Positions 34,961-46,045 of a stretch of DNA of 64,000 nt are shown here, in pieces. Where the stretch lies: positions 35,857,001 through 35,921,000 of the forward strand of contig NC_091663.1 in NCBI RefSeq assembly GCF_042453785.1. The letters are read 5' to 3'. Position 1 is the first letter of the stretch. Each line of letters starts with the position of its first letter. Below the pieces are notes generated by a model. The model saw only the letters and a program-made list of their open reading frames with translations. It made no database searches and had not been told where the DNA came from. The DNA comes from Malus domestica (taxonomy: Eukaryota > Streptophyta > Magnoliopsida > Rosales > Rosaceae). The position numbers were made by a program, and so were the translations under genes.

Positions 34961-35198
34961 TGTTTTTATGTTATTGTTTGGTGATGTTGATATGTATGAG
35001 TTTCACATTTAAGAAGTAGAATGTTTATAGTAATTTAAACAACTTGGAATTTCGCTCATGGACGAAGTTAATAAAGGACTATTGGGGGCAAATGCCGCTA
35101 CTCAAGTAATTTATTATTTAGCTACATACAGCAGATACATACACACACACATACACACACATATATATATCATCATTTAAAATTATCTCCATTATCAT

Positions 35199-35728
35199 AG
35201 TGGGTATAAGGCAGACCATAATAAGATTTTATTAGTTGTTTTTCCAATTACCCCCAATATAAATTTTTTTTAGCTCTGTCTTTGATTTCGTTATCTTTTA
35301 TCAATTAGTTTTAAGTTCAATGTCCACGGCTTATTTGTTCACCAAAATAACCCTAATATAACTTTCGCATCAAAAAAATTTTTCTCGTCTTTACGAGCTT
35401 GTTTAACTTTGTAAATTACGAATAAAATCTGCAACCGGCAACAACTTACAAATTATCTTAAACAATGTGATATAATAAAGTAATTAGAAAAGAATAAACA
35501 TTATGCCATCCAAATGATAAAGACACAAGAACTAGATCAAGGACAAATTCACTTTTCATCAGAAAACAATAAAAATTTGTTGGTGAGTGAAACAACAATG
35601 AAAACATGATCAAATTTGTTTAAATTGCCAACTGGCTTTGGATGTCCACAATGGACTGACGCATTCCTCATTACCAAACACACAGAAGCTTCCCAGCTTG
35701 TATTGTCTTTGTTTCCATGATAATATTA
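35199..35728. other. Intergenic stretch, nothing recognised
   Basis: AT-rich DNA with no gene or bounded repeat seen. Confidence 0.4.
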
Positions 35729-36251
35729 AGGGAAACGCTCAAATGACAAAATGGTCCTTGTCTTTTATTCTATCAGTTAATTTATTCTGCGTGTTTTTAA
35801 TTGGGCCATATTAATCATCGTATTTACTTTTCTTAGCCAATTTTAGACAATTTGTTGACCGTTAAAATTGAAACGAAAATGTAATTTCACTGTAAAACCA
35901 TTAAATGCACGCGAGATCAAATGATTTGTAACGACGCCTCAAACTATTTTCTCACGCCAAAAGACTCAGACATTTATCTGCTGGGTTGGAAATTAGATGT
36001 TCGCAAGACAATCTGACGCGTAAATATTTTGAAGCATCATCATCAATCATGTGATCTCGCGTGCATTTACTGGGTTTACAACGGGATTTCATTTCTATCA
36101 TAACTTAACGGTTCTTTAACAAATTGTCTAGGATAGTAGGATTGGCTAAGTAAGATAAACATAGGAACTAATTTAGCCAAATTAAAGACACAAAGACCAA
36201 ATTATTTGACAGAGAGGGTAAAACATAGAGACTATTTTAACATTTAAGCTT
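35729..36251. mobile_element. Long inverted-repeat nonautonomous DNA element
   Basis: The arms pair over about 200 bp. TTAGACAATTTGTTGACCGT on the left faces ACGGTTCTTTAACAAATTGT on the right. AATGCACGCGAGATCAAATG faces CATGTGATCTCGCGTGCATT in the centre. Outer ends AAACGCTCAAATGACAAAAT and ATTTTAACATTTAAGCTT. No coding sequence. Confidence 0.65.
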
Positions 36252-36851
36252 ATGGCAAATGATAAACACATGCTCTTTTCGACCTCTTTTATAACCTTGT
36301 TTAATTATGCCCGTTAATTTTGTTTCATTTACTTTATCTGATGACTAAAAATAAAGTGAATTATTATTAGCAATAAAAAAATCTCATTTGACACTTCAAA
36401 CTTTATATAATTAGAAAGAAAAATACACTTATAAAAAATATAGAATGAGATTTTTGAAGTGCTAATAACAGTTTACAAAATAAAACACGGTGTATGAAAA
36501 GCCAAACATAGTATGTGCCCTTGAACTTGATGCCTAAAAATATTAAACAACCGTCCAAAACACAATTACTATAAACTCTTATTTGACAAAAATAAAATAA
36601 AATAAAATATTGGTTGAGTGCTTTGTAATATTTGGACGTATACGTTGTCGTATTGTGAGAGGTGGGTAAGCATGCGCCACGCCACAGACAAAGACAAACT
36701 ATACCAAACATAATGCCGTGTTGCTTACACTTGTCTTTTCATATGTATCTTCAGCACAGCAAACGATAAACACACGGCTTTTTTTTTCGCAACATTACGT
36801 CATTACGTACACATTTATTGGCTGTAATTCCATGTCCATGCATTTATTATC
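36252..36851. other. Intergenic stretch, nothing recognised
   Basis: AT-rich sequence with short open frames of low complexity only. Confidence 0.4.
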
Positions 36852-37004
36852 AGGAATTTTAACGAAATATTATCGGTACTGTTTATTTTTTACGATAAAT
36901 ATATTTTTACTCTAAAATATCACTTTTGATATTAGTTACTTACAACAAATTTTTATCCTTTTGATTAAAACTCAAAATTTTCAAACTATTTTCATTAGTT
37001 TTCT
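36852..37004 (-). mobile_element. MITE, family A copy 4 (inverted)
   Basis: GGAATTTTAACGAAATATTA to TTCATTAGTTTTCTTTT is the reverse complement of the family consensus. It sits head-to-head with copy 5. Confidence 0.7.
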
Positions 37005-37042
37005 TTTTATTATTAGGATGACGCTATGGAGATTAAAATTTA

Positions 37043-37196
37043 GTGAAAACCAATGAAAATGGCTTGGAAACTTTGAGTTTTAACGAAAATAACAAAATAA
37101 AGGATAAAGTAAGTAGTACCATGATTGACTTTTTAGTGTAAAAATATGATTTCTCGTTAAAGTGAACAGTATCTAGAGTTTTTCGTTAAAGTTCCC
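37043..37196 (+). mobile_element. MITE, family A copy 5
   Basis: GTGAAAACCAATGAAAATGG to TTTCGTTAAAGTTCCC. Together with copy 4 it forms an inverted pair with a 38 bp spacer. Confidence 0.75.
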
Positions 37197-37225
37197 TAAA
37201 ATTTTAAATTAAACTAGCATATGGG

Positions 37226-37880
37226 CGCATACAAAGTGTGTGAGAAAAATTTTTATTTTTGTTTTTGAAATAGAAGGAGAGATGAAGATAGTGATAGAGA
37301 ATGTGGTAGTCGGAAGTTTATTTATTTATTTTTAATTAGAGATATGTTGTGATTACATGACACATCCCGACCTAAAATCAAGGCATGTTGGCCGTCACGT
37401 GAGAGTGACGTAGCTATGTGCACAGTGCAGAAGCATTAAGGATATGAAATATACGAATAAATAAGAACCGAAAGCTAATTAATGTGCACTAATAAGCAGG
37501 AAGTGCTAGGAATGAGATACAAGTGTAAATACACCTAATCAGAGCATAGAAGTCTAGGTGCAGTCCAGTAGGACAAGTACTAGTTATACAGTACCAGAAG
37601 AAGTCCTACGAATATTATACTTTGTCAGAACCGCCAAGATCCACAAATGCCACCAACAGTAAGTCTACCTAAAACCTGGAGGAGCGCAAAACAGAAAGTG
37701 TGAGTGGGTAAAAACAAAACTTTTCAAAATCATTTCATTTACCAAATGCAAAGTGTGCGAGAAATTTTTTTATTTTTGTTTTTGAAATAGAAGGAGAGAG
37801 GAAGAGAGTGATAAAGAATGTGGGAGTGTGAAGTTTTTATTTTTTATTTTTAATTAGAGATATGTTATGATTACATGTAA
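37226..37880. repeat. 130 bp direct repeats around a 390 bp insertion-like segment
   Basis: 37226-37357 and 37749-37880 share TTTTTGTTTTTGAAATAGAA, GGAGAGA and TTAATTAGAGATATGTT. Between them is a less AT-rich segment starting ACACATCCCGACC that looks like a piece of a retrotransposon, class unknown. Confidence 0.55.
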
Positions 37881-37906
37881 GTGAGGTTTTGAAGAGAAAA
37901 AAAAAT

Positions 37907-38060
37907 AGGAAAACTAATGAAAATGGCTTGAAAACTTTGAGTTTTAATGATAAGGACAAAATAAAGAGTAAAGTGAATAGTACCAGGTTTGACTTTTTAG
38001 TGTAAAAATTTGGTTTTTCGTTAAAGTGAACAGTACCGTGAGCTTTTCGTTAAAACTCCC
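37907..38060 (+). mobile_element. MITE, family A copy 6
   Basis: GGAAAACTAATGAAAATGGC to CTTTTCGTTAAAACTCCC with TTTAGTGTAAAAATTTGG inside. Confidence 0.8.
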
Positions 38061-38700
38061 AAAAAAAATAACAAAATTGGTTGTGTGAAATTACATTTTT
38101 GCCCCATATTTCTTATTCATGTTCTGTTTTAATTAAAGGGTTAAATTGATAATTTCATAGGGTTTTGGTTGACAATAAATGTTTTATTAATTGGTAGAGA
38201 TTATGTGTCACTAATAAGAAACAAAAGAGTTAATCGACATTTAATGTATAATTCAGTCATCTACATATACTTGATGCATATGATTAAATGGTCTCTAATT
38301 TTATTGATTTTCTGCCTAAAATGATATTTAAATAATAACCAAGCCAATGATTAATGTCAACTATTAGTAGGCCAAAACAGGTTAATCAGAACTAGATTAT
38401 AATACGGTGTGCGCGAAATAGGAGATGAATTTTTATGTACTGAATTATTGTTATTGTAGTGTCTTAAGCCAATAATATAAAGTCATATGAAGCTAATTGC
38501 CTAAAACATTGTCATGATAAGACACCTATTTCATTAATTTTTTTTTTGTATATGTTGGAGAATAGAATTCTACATCGGTCATATGACAAAATAATATACA
38601 ATTAATATTTTAGAATTTCTACCCATAATATCATTGAAACCTTTTGTAATAAACCCAACGCTTGATAATAAATCAAGTTAGAATAATATTGGTGATGGAG
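38061..38700. other. Intergenic stretch, nothing recognised
   Basis: AT-rich DNA between a MITE and the GC-richer segment at 38701. Confidence 0.4.
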
Positions 38701-39480
38701 AAATGTTAGAGCAGTTATACCATAGGCTATTGCCCGATGGACTGGCTCTCAAACAGGGCCAAAGAGCCCGAGTGGGGAGGTCGAGCTTGTGCTAGCGATG
38801 GAGCCCGAGTGGGCTCGAGGGAGAGGCCCGGTAGGAGTTGCCAGCCCGAGAGCCCTAAGGCTACGTGACGCAAGGCTGACGTCTGGGCGACGTTAGCCAT
38901 CATCTCCTCTGCATTTCTGCCTTTCTGGCCTCCATATATTCCCGCAGACCCGGCTTTCCCTCTCACTCTCACTTCACACAACTCTTTCCTCATCGCATAC
39001 ATCTCGAGCGTCGGGAATAATCTCAATTCGATTGACACCAAGATCTTTATCTCCTCGATTAACCCGTTCGCTTGAATTTCAAGAACCCAATTTCTGCATC
39101 ATCAGCATAAGCAGAGATGGCGGGCCAGTGTGAGAATAAGGTGGAGAAGTTTCAAACAGAGGAGGAAATGGCGGTGCATCTGGCGAAGTTTCAAAAGGAA
39201 GTGGAAGGTGGAGAAGTTTCAGACAAAGGAAGAAGTGGAGAAGTTTCCAAAGGAAAAGATAAATTAATAATATAATATTAATTTGTACAAAGTAAATAAT
39301 ATAATATTAATTATAAATTAAAACATAATAATATTTTATTAACTATTGCCAGGGCTATTCAATGTAGCGGTGGAGATGCAAAAGACAATTATTGTTTATT
39401 AAGGCAGTTACTGTTCACTAGGTGGATTAAATAGTAAATAGCCTGGGGGAACCTTTGCAACGGTGGAGTTTCTCTTAAGG
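38701..39480 (+). mobile_element. Candidate nonautonomous DNA transposon with a short open frame
   Basis: A GC-richer block starting AGAGCAGTTATACCATAGGC and ending GCAACGGTGGAGTTTCTCTT. Both ends carry AGGCTATT facing inward, but the inverted similarity is weak. Inside, an ATG at 39117 opens a 52-codon frame (39117-39275; MAGQCENKVEKFQTEEEMAV at its start) with the near repeats EKFQTEE, AKFQKE and GEVS. It looks like the remains of an element-borne gene. The class is uncertain. Confidence 0.35.
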
Positions 39481-39788
39481 GAAGTCTCTTAAAAGTTGAA
39501 CTTTTATAAACTATCTGTCACCTCACATTAACGTCAATTCTCCTAGCAATATTATAAAATATTGTGTCACAAATATTCTTAACTTTCATAATTTTCTTTG
39601 TTTTTTAACACTCCAGCGTCTAAATCTATGTATTGATTAGGGGGAATAGAGTGTTTGTTTCGTTTGGAAGCTAATTTTTGTAGCATCTTGGGGGCCCCAC
39701 CATCGTGTTTGGCCTTTTGTGCGTTAGGTCAACATCATCGAGGAACAGCGTTTGGCTTCTTCTGTCAATCTCGTCAATCCCACTAAGT

Positions 39789-39789
<1 letters not shown>

Positions 39790-39850
<61 letters not shown>
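39790..39850. repeat. (AG)n microsatellite, about 30 units
   Basis: Pure AG run of about 60 bp. Confidence 0.95.
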
Positions 39851-39851
<1 letters not shown>

Positions 39852-40561
39852 GAATTATTATTTCAATTTTTGTTGATAATTCCAATGGATTTAGATTTTT
39901 ATTATTCGGAATTCGACATATTTAAATTGTATTAACGAAATTATGTCGTCAAAGTCTTAAGATATTGAATCTCGATGAATGGAGTTCATGATTTTGAGTC
40001 TTACTCTTCATTATATATAAATCAACACATTAATCATCTTCATTAACGGTGAATTATTCTATCAATTTGCCTAACGAGCACATCTCAAATTTGAGTAACA
40101 TTTGCTAAAAGTTGAGAACAATATATAATTGTGAGGTTTTATATTTTATATAACTTATCTCATCATCACTTTTTAAAAAAGAAGACCAGCTGGTGACTTC
40201 ATCAAGACACTCCAATATTTTGAGGGGCAATAAGACTCGTATATGCATTTCAGCCTCTCCCTAGCAATCATTGTGTGATTCATCAGCTCAAAAATCGAAC
40301 CTATGACATGTTATGTGCAATACGAACCTAAAATTCATTGCTAACTACCAATACGTAACTTTGTTGTAAGTGTACTCATTAAGATGGTACATAACTTGTT
40401 GTAAGTGTGTTATCTCGATATAAAAATGTTATGCAAGTAGTTTGACATATATTAATCAACTTCTTGTGTGGCATGCCTCTATTTGTGTTAATTAGATGTT
40501 AATCATGGGCCGGGTTCAATTTGAATTTCGAACTCCACAAACCTAGCTCATACTAAATTTA
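39851..40561. other. Intergenic stretch with a decayed SINE-like word
   Basis: AT-rich. At 40290-40310 AAAATCGAACCTATGACATG resembles the reversed box B of the SINE family, but no complete element remains. No gene seen. Confidence 0.4.
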
Positions 40562-40718
40562 AAGGAAAACTAATGAAAATTAATTGAAAACTTTGAGTTT
40601 TAATGATAAGGACAAAATAAAGGGTAAAGTGAATAGTATCAGGTTTGACTTTTTAGTGTAAAAATATGGTTTTTCGTTAAAGTGAATAGTACCGTAGATT
40701 TTCGTTAAAACTCTCTAA
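40562..40718 (+). mobile_element. MITE, family A copy 7
   Basis: AGGAAAACTAATGAAAATTA to GATTTTCGTTAAAACTCTC. Confidence 0.78.
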
Positions 40719-41490
40719 ATTTAATTGAATTTTTATCATAAATAGGAATATTTACCCGTTCCTTGTAGGTAGAGGAACAAAGAGAAAGACCTATTGAATG
40801 TTTTTATTTAATTTTTGGTCAATCTACACGAGAGCATGTTTGAGTCAATGGTATCCTTTGTATACGGTCATACGTGTATAATTAAAATTTTCTATTATTT
40901 GTTATAATATATATATATATATATATATTTATATCATACTTTAGAAAGCAAAACAAAACTTTTCGTAAAAAAAAAAAAATTAGGCGTGGAAGAAGGGTTT
41001 GAAGTGAGAGACATGGGGTCAAAAAAATATTTTCAATTTTTTGTTTAATTATTAATTTTCAAATTTTTTTATTGACAAACAAAGTACTATTCATAAATAG
41101 TTTAGATAATAATTTACAAAAAAAATTATTAAAAAAATGGATAATTTATTTATATACTTCTCACAGAAAGAGGACAAACAAAAAAAAAAGAAAAATGCCT
41201 TTGTTTTGCACATACAAACCCACATTTCAATCATTTCATGAGAATTTAAAGCAAAATAATGAGTTTCTATGCGTGCTCTTATTTAATTAGAATTCAAAAC
41301 AAACGAGTTGTCTCATATTTGCTATATTTTATGAGCAACAAATAATTAAGAACGTGAAAGATATTCTACATGCAACAAATACAAAAAACTTTTTCTCCGT
41401 CCAATGGCGAATGAGGATTCCCTCTCCTCCCCTCACAGTTTTTTTCTCTTCTTTCTCTCACTACTTTTTTTTCGTCTTTCTCTCTACAAC
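40719..41490. other. Intergenic stretch with a (TA)n tract
   Basis: Contains (AT)n at about 40906-40928 and several A or T runs. No gene seen. Confidence 0.45.
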
Positions 41491-42184
41491 AAATTGGGAA
41501 GTAAAGAGAAGGGAAAAAAATATGAGGGAAAAGAATTCTTGTCTGAAATATACATGTAAAGGTTTTACGAGGATCCTCTGGATGTTTGGTACATGTCTTT
41601 TTTGTGCACACCAAGTGTTTGACAAAATGTTTCTCGCAAGCTGCATTAACACTCAACAAATTCTCTCAATAGCACTCGTCAGATTGCCTCGGCATATGTC
41701 AATATCTTCTCAAATGTGTGCAACTTGATTCGGTTGATGACAACAAACCCACCAATTGCTCGCCTAAATGCCTCCATGAATAAACTATCTTTTTGCGCAC
41801 TTCTCACTATGTTTTCTAGATCTGCCACTGTCTCCGTCGTGATAGTGTACCATTCATATTCATTGCATTTACCTCCTAAATTGACACAAAGACAAATCCA
41901 TCATGTACAACGAATGAGGGTTTTAGATGATTAGTTGTGATTAATTAGGATAAGTAAACAACCTATAACATATAAGAATGTACATGGTATGTGAATGAAT
42001 GTAAACTGTGGGGTGACTAGATTCTGTCTGAAGTAAAACAAGGACCACGCGTCATGTTTGTGTCTGAATGCGTTTTCCCCAAACAAGGACCACGCTTTAT
42101 TTGTTGAGTTTTACCAAACGTGTTAACAATGCATTAATTTTCTATACATGAATATGTTTACACTAAGAAGTGAGAGAATAAAAT

Positions 42185-42385
42185 ATTACAGGGTGATTTA
42201 GTAGTTGTGGACGAATTTCAAACTCGAATTTTGCACAACACATTTTGGGTTTGATTCTTAACGTCGGTGAATCCCACAATGATGGCTAGGAGGAGGCTCA
42301 AATGTCTATGTGAGTCTTCTTGGCCCTCAGAAATGTAGACTTTTAGGGTGAAGCCACCAACTATTCTCCTTTTTAAAGAAATAAA
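42185..42385 (+). mobile_element. SINE-like element in unit II-left
   Basis: GGTGATTTAGTAGTTG (box-A-like) and TTGGGTTTGATTCTTAACG (box-B-like) are spaced by about 50 bp, followed by a body with AGGAGGAGGCTCAA and GACTTTTAGGGTGAAGCC. Duplicated at 46770. Confidence 0.5.
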
Positions 42386-42948
42386 TCAATTGGTATTAAA
42401 CTCGCAATTCAAAAAATTTGAACTAAAGACTTCAAAATTGCAAGCGAAAAAAAATATTAATAAACTATAATATTAAATGGCAACAACGCATTAATCTTCT
42501 TAGGCTTATTATTGGATATATAGTAAAGTCCCCAATGGACCAAAAGCTTAACTAATAGCACTTTATAATCTAGGTCTAGTTAAAACATTATTGTGAGATT
42601 TGTGCTAGCATCAGTTACGCATAGACGTCACGTGATCAATTGTTATTGAACCACATGTTCATGCTTGATTAACACTAGCATCTTTTTTGTTCCACAAGAA
42701 CATGAGAATCTATGTAAATTATTTACGTGTTTAATTTACAGTTACACTTAAAGCTTTAGTTAATACAAGGTAAAGCAACAATTTGATGAACTAGAAAATT
42801 AAGTCTGTTGTAAAAATTGTGGAAATGTATGCCCATACGTTTTAGCTAATAGTGAGGAAGACTTGAAAATAGTTGTGTTGTTGTTGATATGTGAGGTTTT
42901 TCAAAAGACAATCATTTCATTTTTTGTAAACCTTCACGGATAGGACTC

Positions 42949-42957
42949 TATATAAAG
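42949..42957 (+). promoter_or_regulatory. TATA box with upstream G-box in unit II-left
   Basis: TATATAAAG lies about 40 bp before an ATG at 42989. About 320 bp upstream is GACGTCACGTGATC, a combined ACGT/G-box. The ATG opens 41 codons with a hydrophobic stretch (FLFLSAIFLYYSY). The right unit keeps the TATA box (47511-47519) and G-box but has ATT instead of ATG. This looks like the remains of a small secreted-peptide gene; function unknown. Confidence 0.35.
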
Positions 42958-43531
42958 ATTACTCTGTGTGTGATCACAATACACAACAATGAAAAGAAGT
43001 GAAAGCAATAATATCAGTACCTCTCATTTCCTCTTTTTATCCGCAATCTTTTTGTATTATAGTTACAAAACTAAACAGTGTGATATTTTACACCTGCTTC
43101 GCTTATATCCTTAACAAAGATTTCTTACTTTTGCTTATTTATAACGAAGTGGCTAACAACTATCATTCACGAGAATCGTCCATAACGATCAAGGTTGAAC
43201 AATCATCGATTCTTTTGGCCATGTGCATTTACGAATATAATTGTACTTGTCAACAGCTTATTTAAAAATCATCCTATTTGTGGCTTCTTGGTTAATATTT
43301 GTAGCTGTATGCATATATAATTATACATTAATCTCCGACATTGCTATAGAGTGTTATTGTTCACATGTGACATGTCACACTCGTCGAATACAATTTTTTG
43401 TTTCGGCAAGTGGTTGTCGAATATAATAATATAGGCCTCGGGGGAGAAGGTTGACATAGTGTGTACTACGTCCCAAAACAGTTATAGATGACTAGACGAA
43501 AGCATGTGTTAGTCAACCCAAATTGGGATAA

Positions 43532-45369
43532 GGAAAATTTTATTTGAATCTATGTAATTTATTTCTACACTCAATTTAAATTTAAATTGTTAATTGTCTA
43601 TTTTATCCTATTGCATAATTATTATTAAGTATAAAATGAAATTAATAATAAAATTCAAATTTATCAATAAACCCATTAAACCATATCATAACTTCTTGTT
43701 TATCCTACGTTCATTCTAGCTAAAACCCTAAGGGCGTTTGTTGTACCGAACTGGACTAGTTTCAGGGACAAAACTGGACTGGCTTAGACTAGACTAAGCT
43801 GGACTAACTTAGTGAAGTGTTTGGTGTAGTGTCGGACTAAAAAGCAGACTAATTAATAAATTATAATATTATATTTATATCTATCAATATTTTATGTATC
43901 TATTAATATTTTATCTATTTTATTTTTAATTTATTTTTTTCCTTTTGGATTCTCTTCCTTTTTTCTGGAAACATTCACCATTTTCCCACCATTCTCCCTC
44001 GTTTTCTCCGCCACACCGTCTCCCTCTCATCCCTCTTTTCTTCCCCCTTTTTCTCCCTGTTTTCTTCTTCAACGGAGGAAGCTGTGCATTTTACGCCTAA
44101 TTTGGATCAAAGACCAATAAGTCTTTCTTCTTGTTCCTCTAACCAAAGATAGCTCTCTTTTTCACAAAAATCCCAAATCAAGGTAACAGATTTCTGGGTT
44201 TCTGGAGAAGAGCATTGTGGATTTCTGGCGGTCTTTCGTTTTTTGCCTACAGATTTTTGAAGAAGTGCACAGCAACCCAAGGTAATAGATTTCTAGGTTT
44301 ATTGCAGATTTTGATATTTTCTATATTTGGGATTTATAAGGTTTAATCTTCGAATTGAAGTGTTGTGTATGGTGTGGATTAAGCTTATTGGAAGCTTAAC
44401 TAAATGAATTCATCTTTGAAGCAAATAGGGGGTTGGGTTTGCGGGACGAAATGGGCAGAGCCGTTTCAGATTTGGTGACTGGAGAAGAGGACGGAAGGCA
44501 TGATTTGGTAACTGGGTTCGTGGGAAGAAGGAGATCCGGGATGCATGCTTGCAGACGACGTGGGTGCTAGAGACGGGATTAGCAATCCGCCAGTTTTCTA
44601 GGGGACCATCTAAGAACAGCTAGTGAAGCTTTTAGTCGGTGCGAGTCCAACTTAGTCTCATTAAAGGCAGTCTTTGTTTGCACCAAACACGGGCTAGGAC
44701 TCCTACATAAGGCAGTCCAGTCCAGTAAGACTTAAAGAGGCCAAACAAACGTGCCCTAATAGGTCTTGTAGAGAAAAACAAACTTTTTTTTTATGGATGG
44801 TGATTTTGAAGTTTTGAATCCTCAAACTAAGGTATGACTCAATTTATGAATATTTTGTTTGTTTGATTCAATTTTTTAAAAGTTTAGAAGATGAGGATTT
44901 GGGTTTTAATTTTTTTCATCAATCCCGAATGGTTTGTTAAACTTCCTGCAATTGGAAAATTCTAAGGAAAAACTTCTTACCAATATTATTAGATTATAAA
45001 CTTCCTTACTTGTTGATAAATATAAGGGGATGAATTGTTTGCTTATGCACATCAGTAGAAATAAAAAAGGTAAATGTTTGGGTTTGGTAGCAGAAAAAAA
45101 AAAAAAAAAAGTTGCCATGGAAATGCTATTAGGAAGAGGGGTGGGGCAATGACGCCTCTTTTTTTTTTTTTTTTAATTCAATTACAGATGTTATTTTATA
45201 AAGGGAATGGGTGTAAAGATAACTTAACATTTTGAATTGGGTTTGAGATGGTAGTTTTGGTAATAAATTTGGGTTTAAATAGAGATTAATTCTTTAATAA
45301 AAAACAATATGGGTGAAGAGAGTAAGTTGGGTGTAGAAAGAGGTTACATGGGTTCAAATAAAATCTCCG
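43532..45369. mobile_element. Mutator-like nonautonomous element inserted in unit II-left
   Basis: 1838 bp. The left end GGAAAATTTTATTTGAATCT is matched inverted by AAATAAAATCTCCG at the right end. The terminal repeats run at least 40 bp (ATTTCTACACTCAA / TTGGGTGTAGAAAG). Target duplications TTGGGATAA (43523-43531) and TTAGGATAA (45370-45378) are 9 bp with one mismatch. The uninterrupted right unit shows the empty site. No transposase is visible. It contains a second element. Confidence 0.85.
43732..44756. mobile_element. PIF/Harbinger-like element nested in the Mutator-like element
   Basis: 1025 bp. GGGCGTTTGTTGTACC at the left and GGCCAAACAAACGTGCCC at the right form imperfect inverted ends, with GGACTGGACT-type words beside both. 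The flanking trinucleotide is TAA on each side, a typical PIF/Harbinger target. The inside is partly CT-rich, then GC-richer at 44440-44600. No transposase frame was recognised. Confidence 0.65.
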
Positions 45370-45544
45370 TTAGGATAATTTATTAGCCATTTACAAGTGA
45401 ACATATCATAATGTCTATATGTCTCATAAGAAAATAACAGAGTATCCAACTTGCTAAAAAAATAAGAAGAATATAATACTTTTCATTTACAAGTGAAGAA
45501 TAATACTACTTACAAGGAATTACTGGAAATTCTCCCCTTTTGGT

Positions 45545-45870
45545 TTCACTTAAGCAGTTGACGCAATCCAAGATGAAGAGGAAGCTAAAGGACTCGCCAA
45601 CGCTCGTGAAAACCTGGGTTTGGGAAGCTCGATCAACCCTTGCTCTAATAAAGATGAGATCTTATGTGTTTTCATGCCCCTTCGATAAATGGACAACTTC
45701 CTTGGAGAACTGGCCATTCAACAAGGAGATTTTGGAATTGCAAAACAAGAAACTCACGCCCAGTAGAGCTACATGCGTTCAGAGTTGTGGCTAGCAGTCA
45801 GACTCTATTATGGATTCTGGACCACATTCTTCATAGAGCCCTCTTATCTCTTCCTTGTGGATAATTGTAA
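45545..45870 (+). pseudogene. Decayed gene-like segment in unit II-left, unidentified
   Basis: The frame reading AIQDEEEAKGLANARENLG onward and ending IEPSYLFLVDNCNV has a protein-like composition. It is broken by stops after FMPLR and ETHAQ, and these are shared with the right unit. An AATAAAATAAAATAAAA tail follows (45895-45912). It could be the 3' end of an old gene or retrocopy. I do not recognise the family. Confidence 0.3.
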
Positions 45871-45965
45871 TGTATAAATTCATTGTATTTGTTAATAAAA
45901 TAAAATAAAAACTTTAGGTAACAAAATTTTTCCCACATAGATTGATCCTTTTGCTACACAACGAT

Positions 45966-46045
45966 AAATTATATTAAAGGGTGGGTAATGGAAGAAGTCA
46001 CACAATGGACTCATCATAATAATGTGTCTTGAACTCGCCCTCTAT
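45966..46045 (-). mobile_element. SINE fragment at the duplication joint
   Basis: TTAAAGGGTGGGTAATGG, CACACAATGGACTCATCAT, AATGTGTCTTGAACTCGCC: the left half of the SINE that is complete at 48645-48800. The duplication border cuts it at CCCTCTAT. Confidence 0.6.

Larger units (their letters stand above)
32541..35198. repeat. Tandem duplication I, right unit (about 2.66 kb)
   Basis: Head-to-tail copy of 29776-32540 with small indels, most of them in AT or T runs and one of about 70 bp near 33145. Ends at CTCCATTATCAT, after which unrelated sequence (AGTGGGTATAAGG) begins. Confidence 0.9.
41491..46045. repeat. Tandem duplication II, left unit (interrupted, about 2.7 kb without the insertion)
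   Basis: Starts TGGGAAGTAAAGAGAAGG and ends CTTGAACTCGCCCTCTAT, then the next copy begins at once. The right unit continues AATTGGGATAATTTATTAGC without a break. Here the same sequence is split at 43531 by a 1.84 kb transposon. The unit contains a SINE, a TATA-box region with a tiny open frame, and a decayed gene-like segment. Confidence 0.9.

Noticed and set aside
42999-43265. 88-codon frame in duplication II
   Set aside because: It begins at GTG, not ATG, and is shifted out of frame in the second copy.
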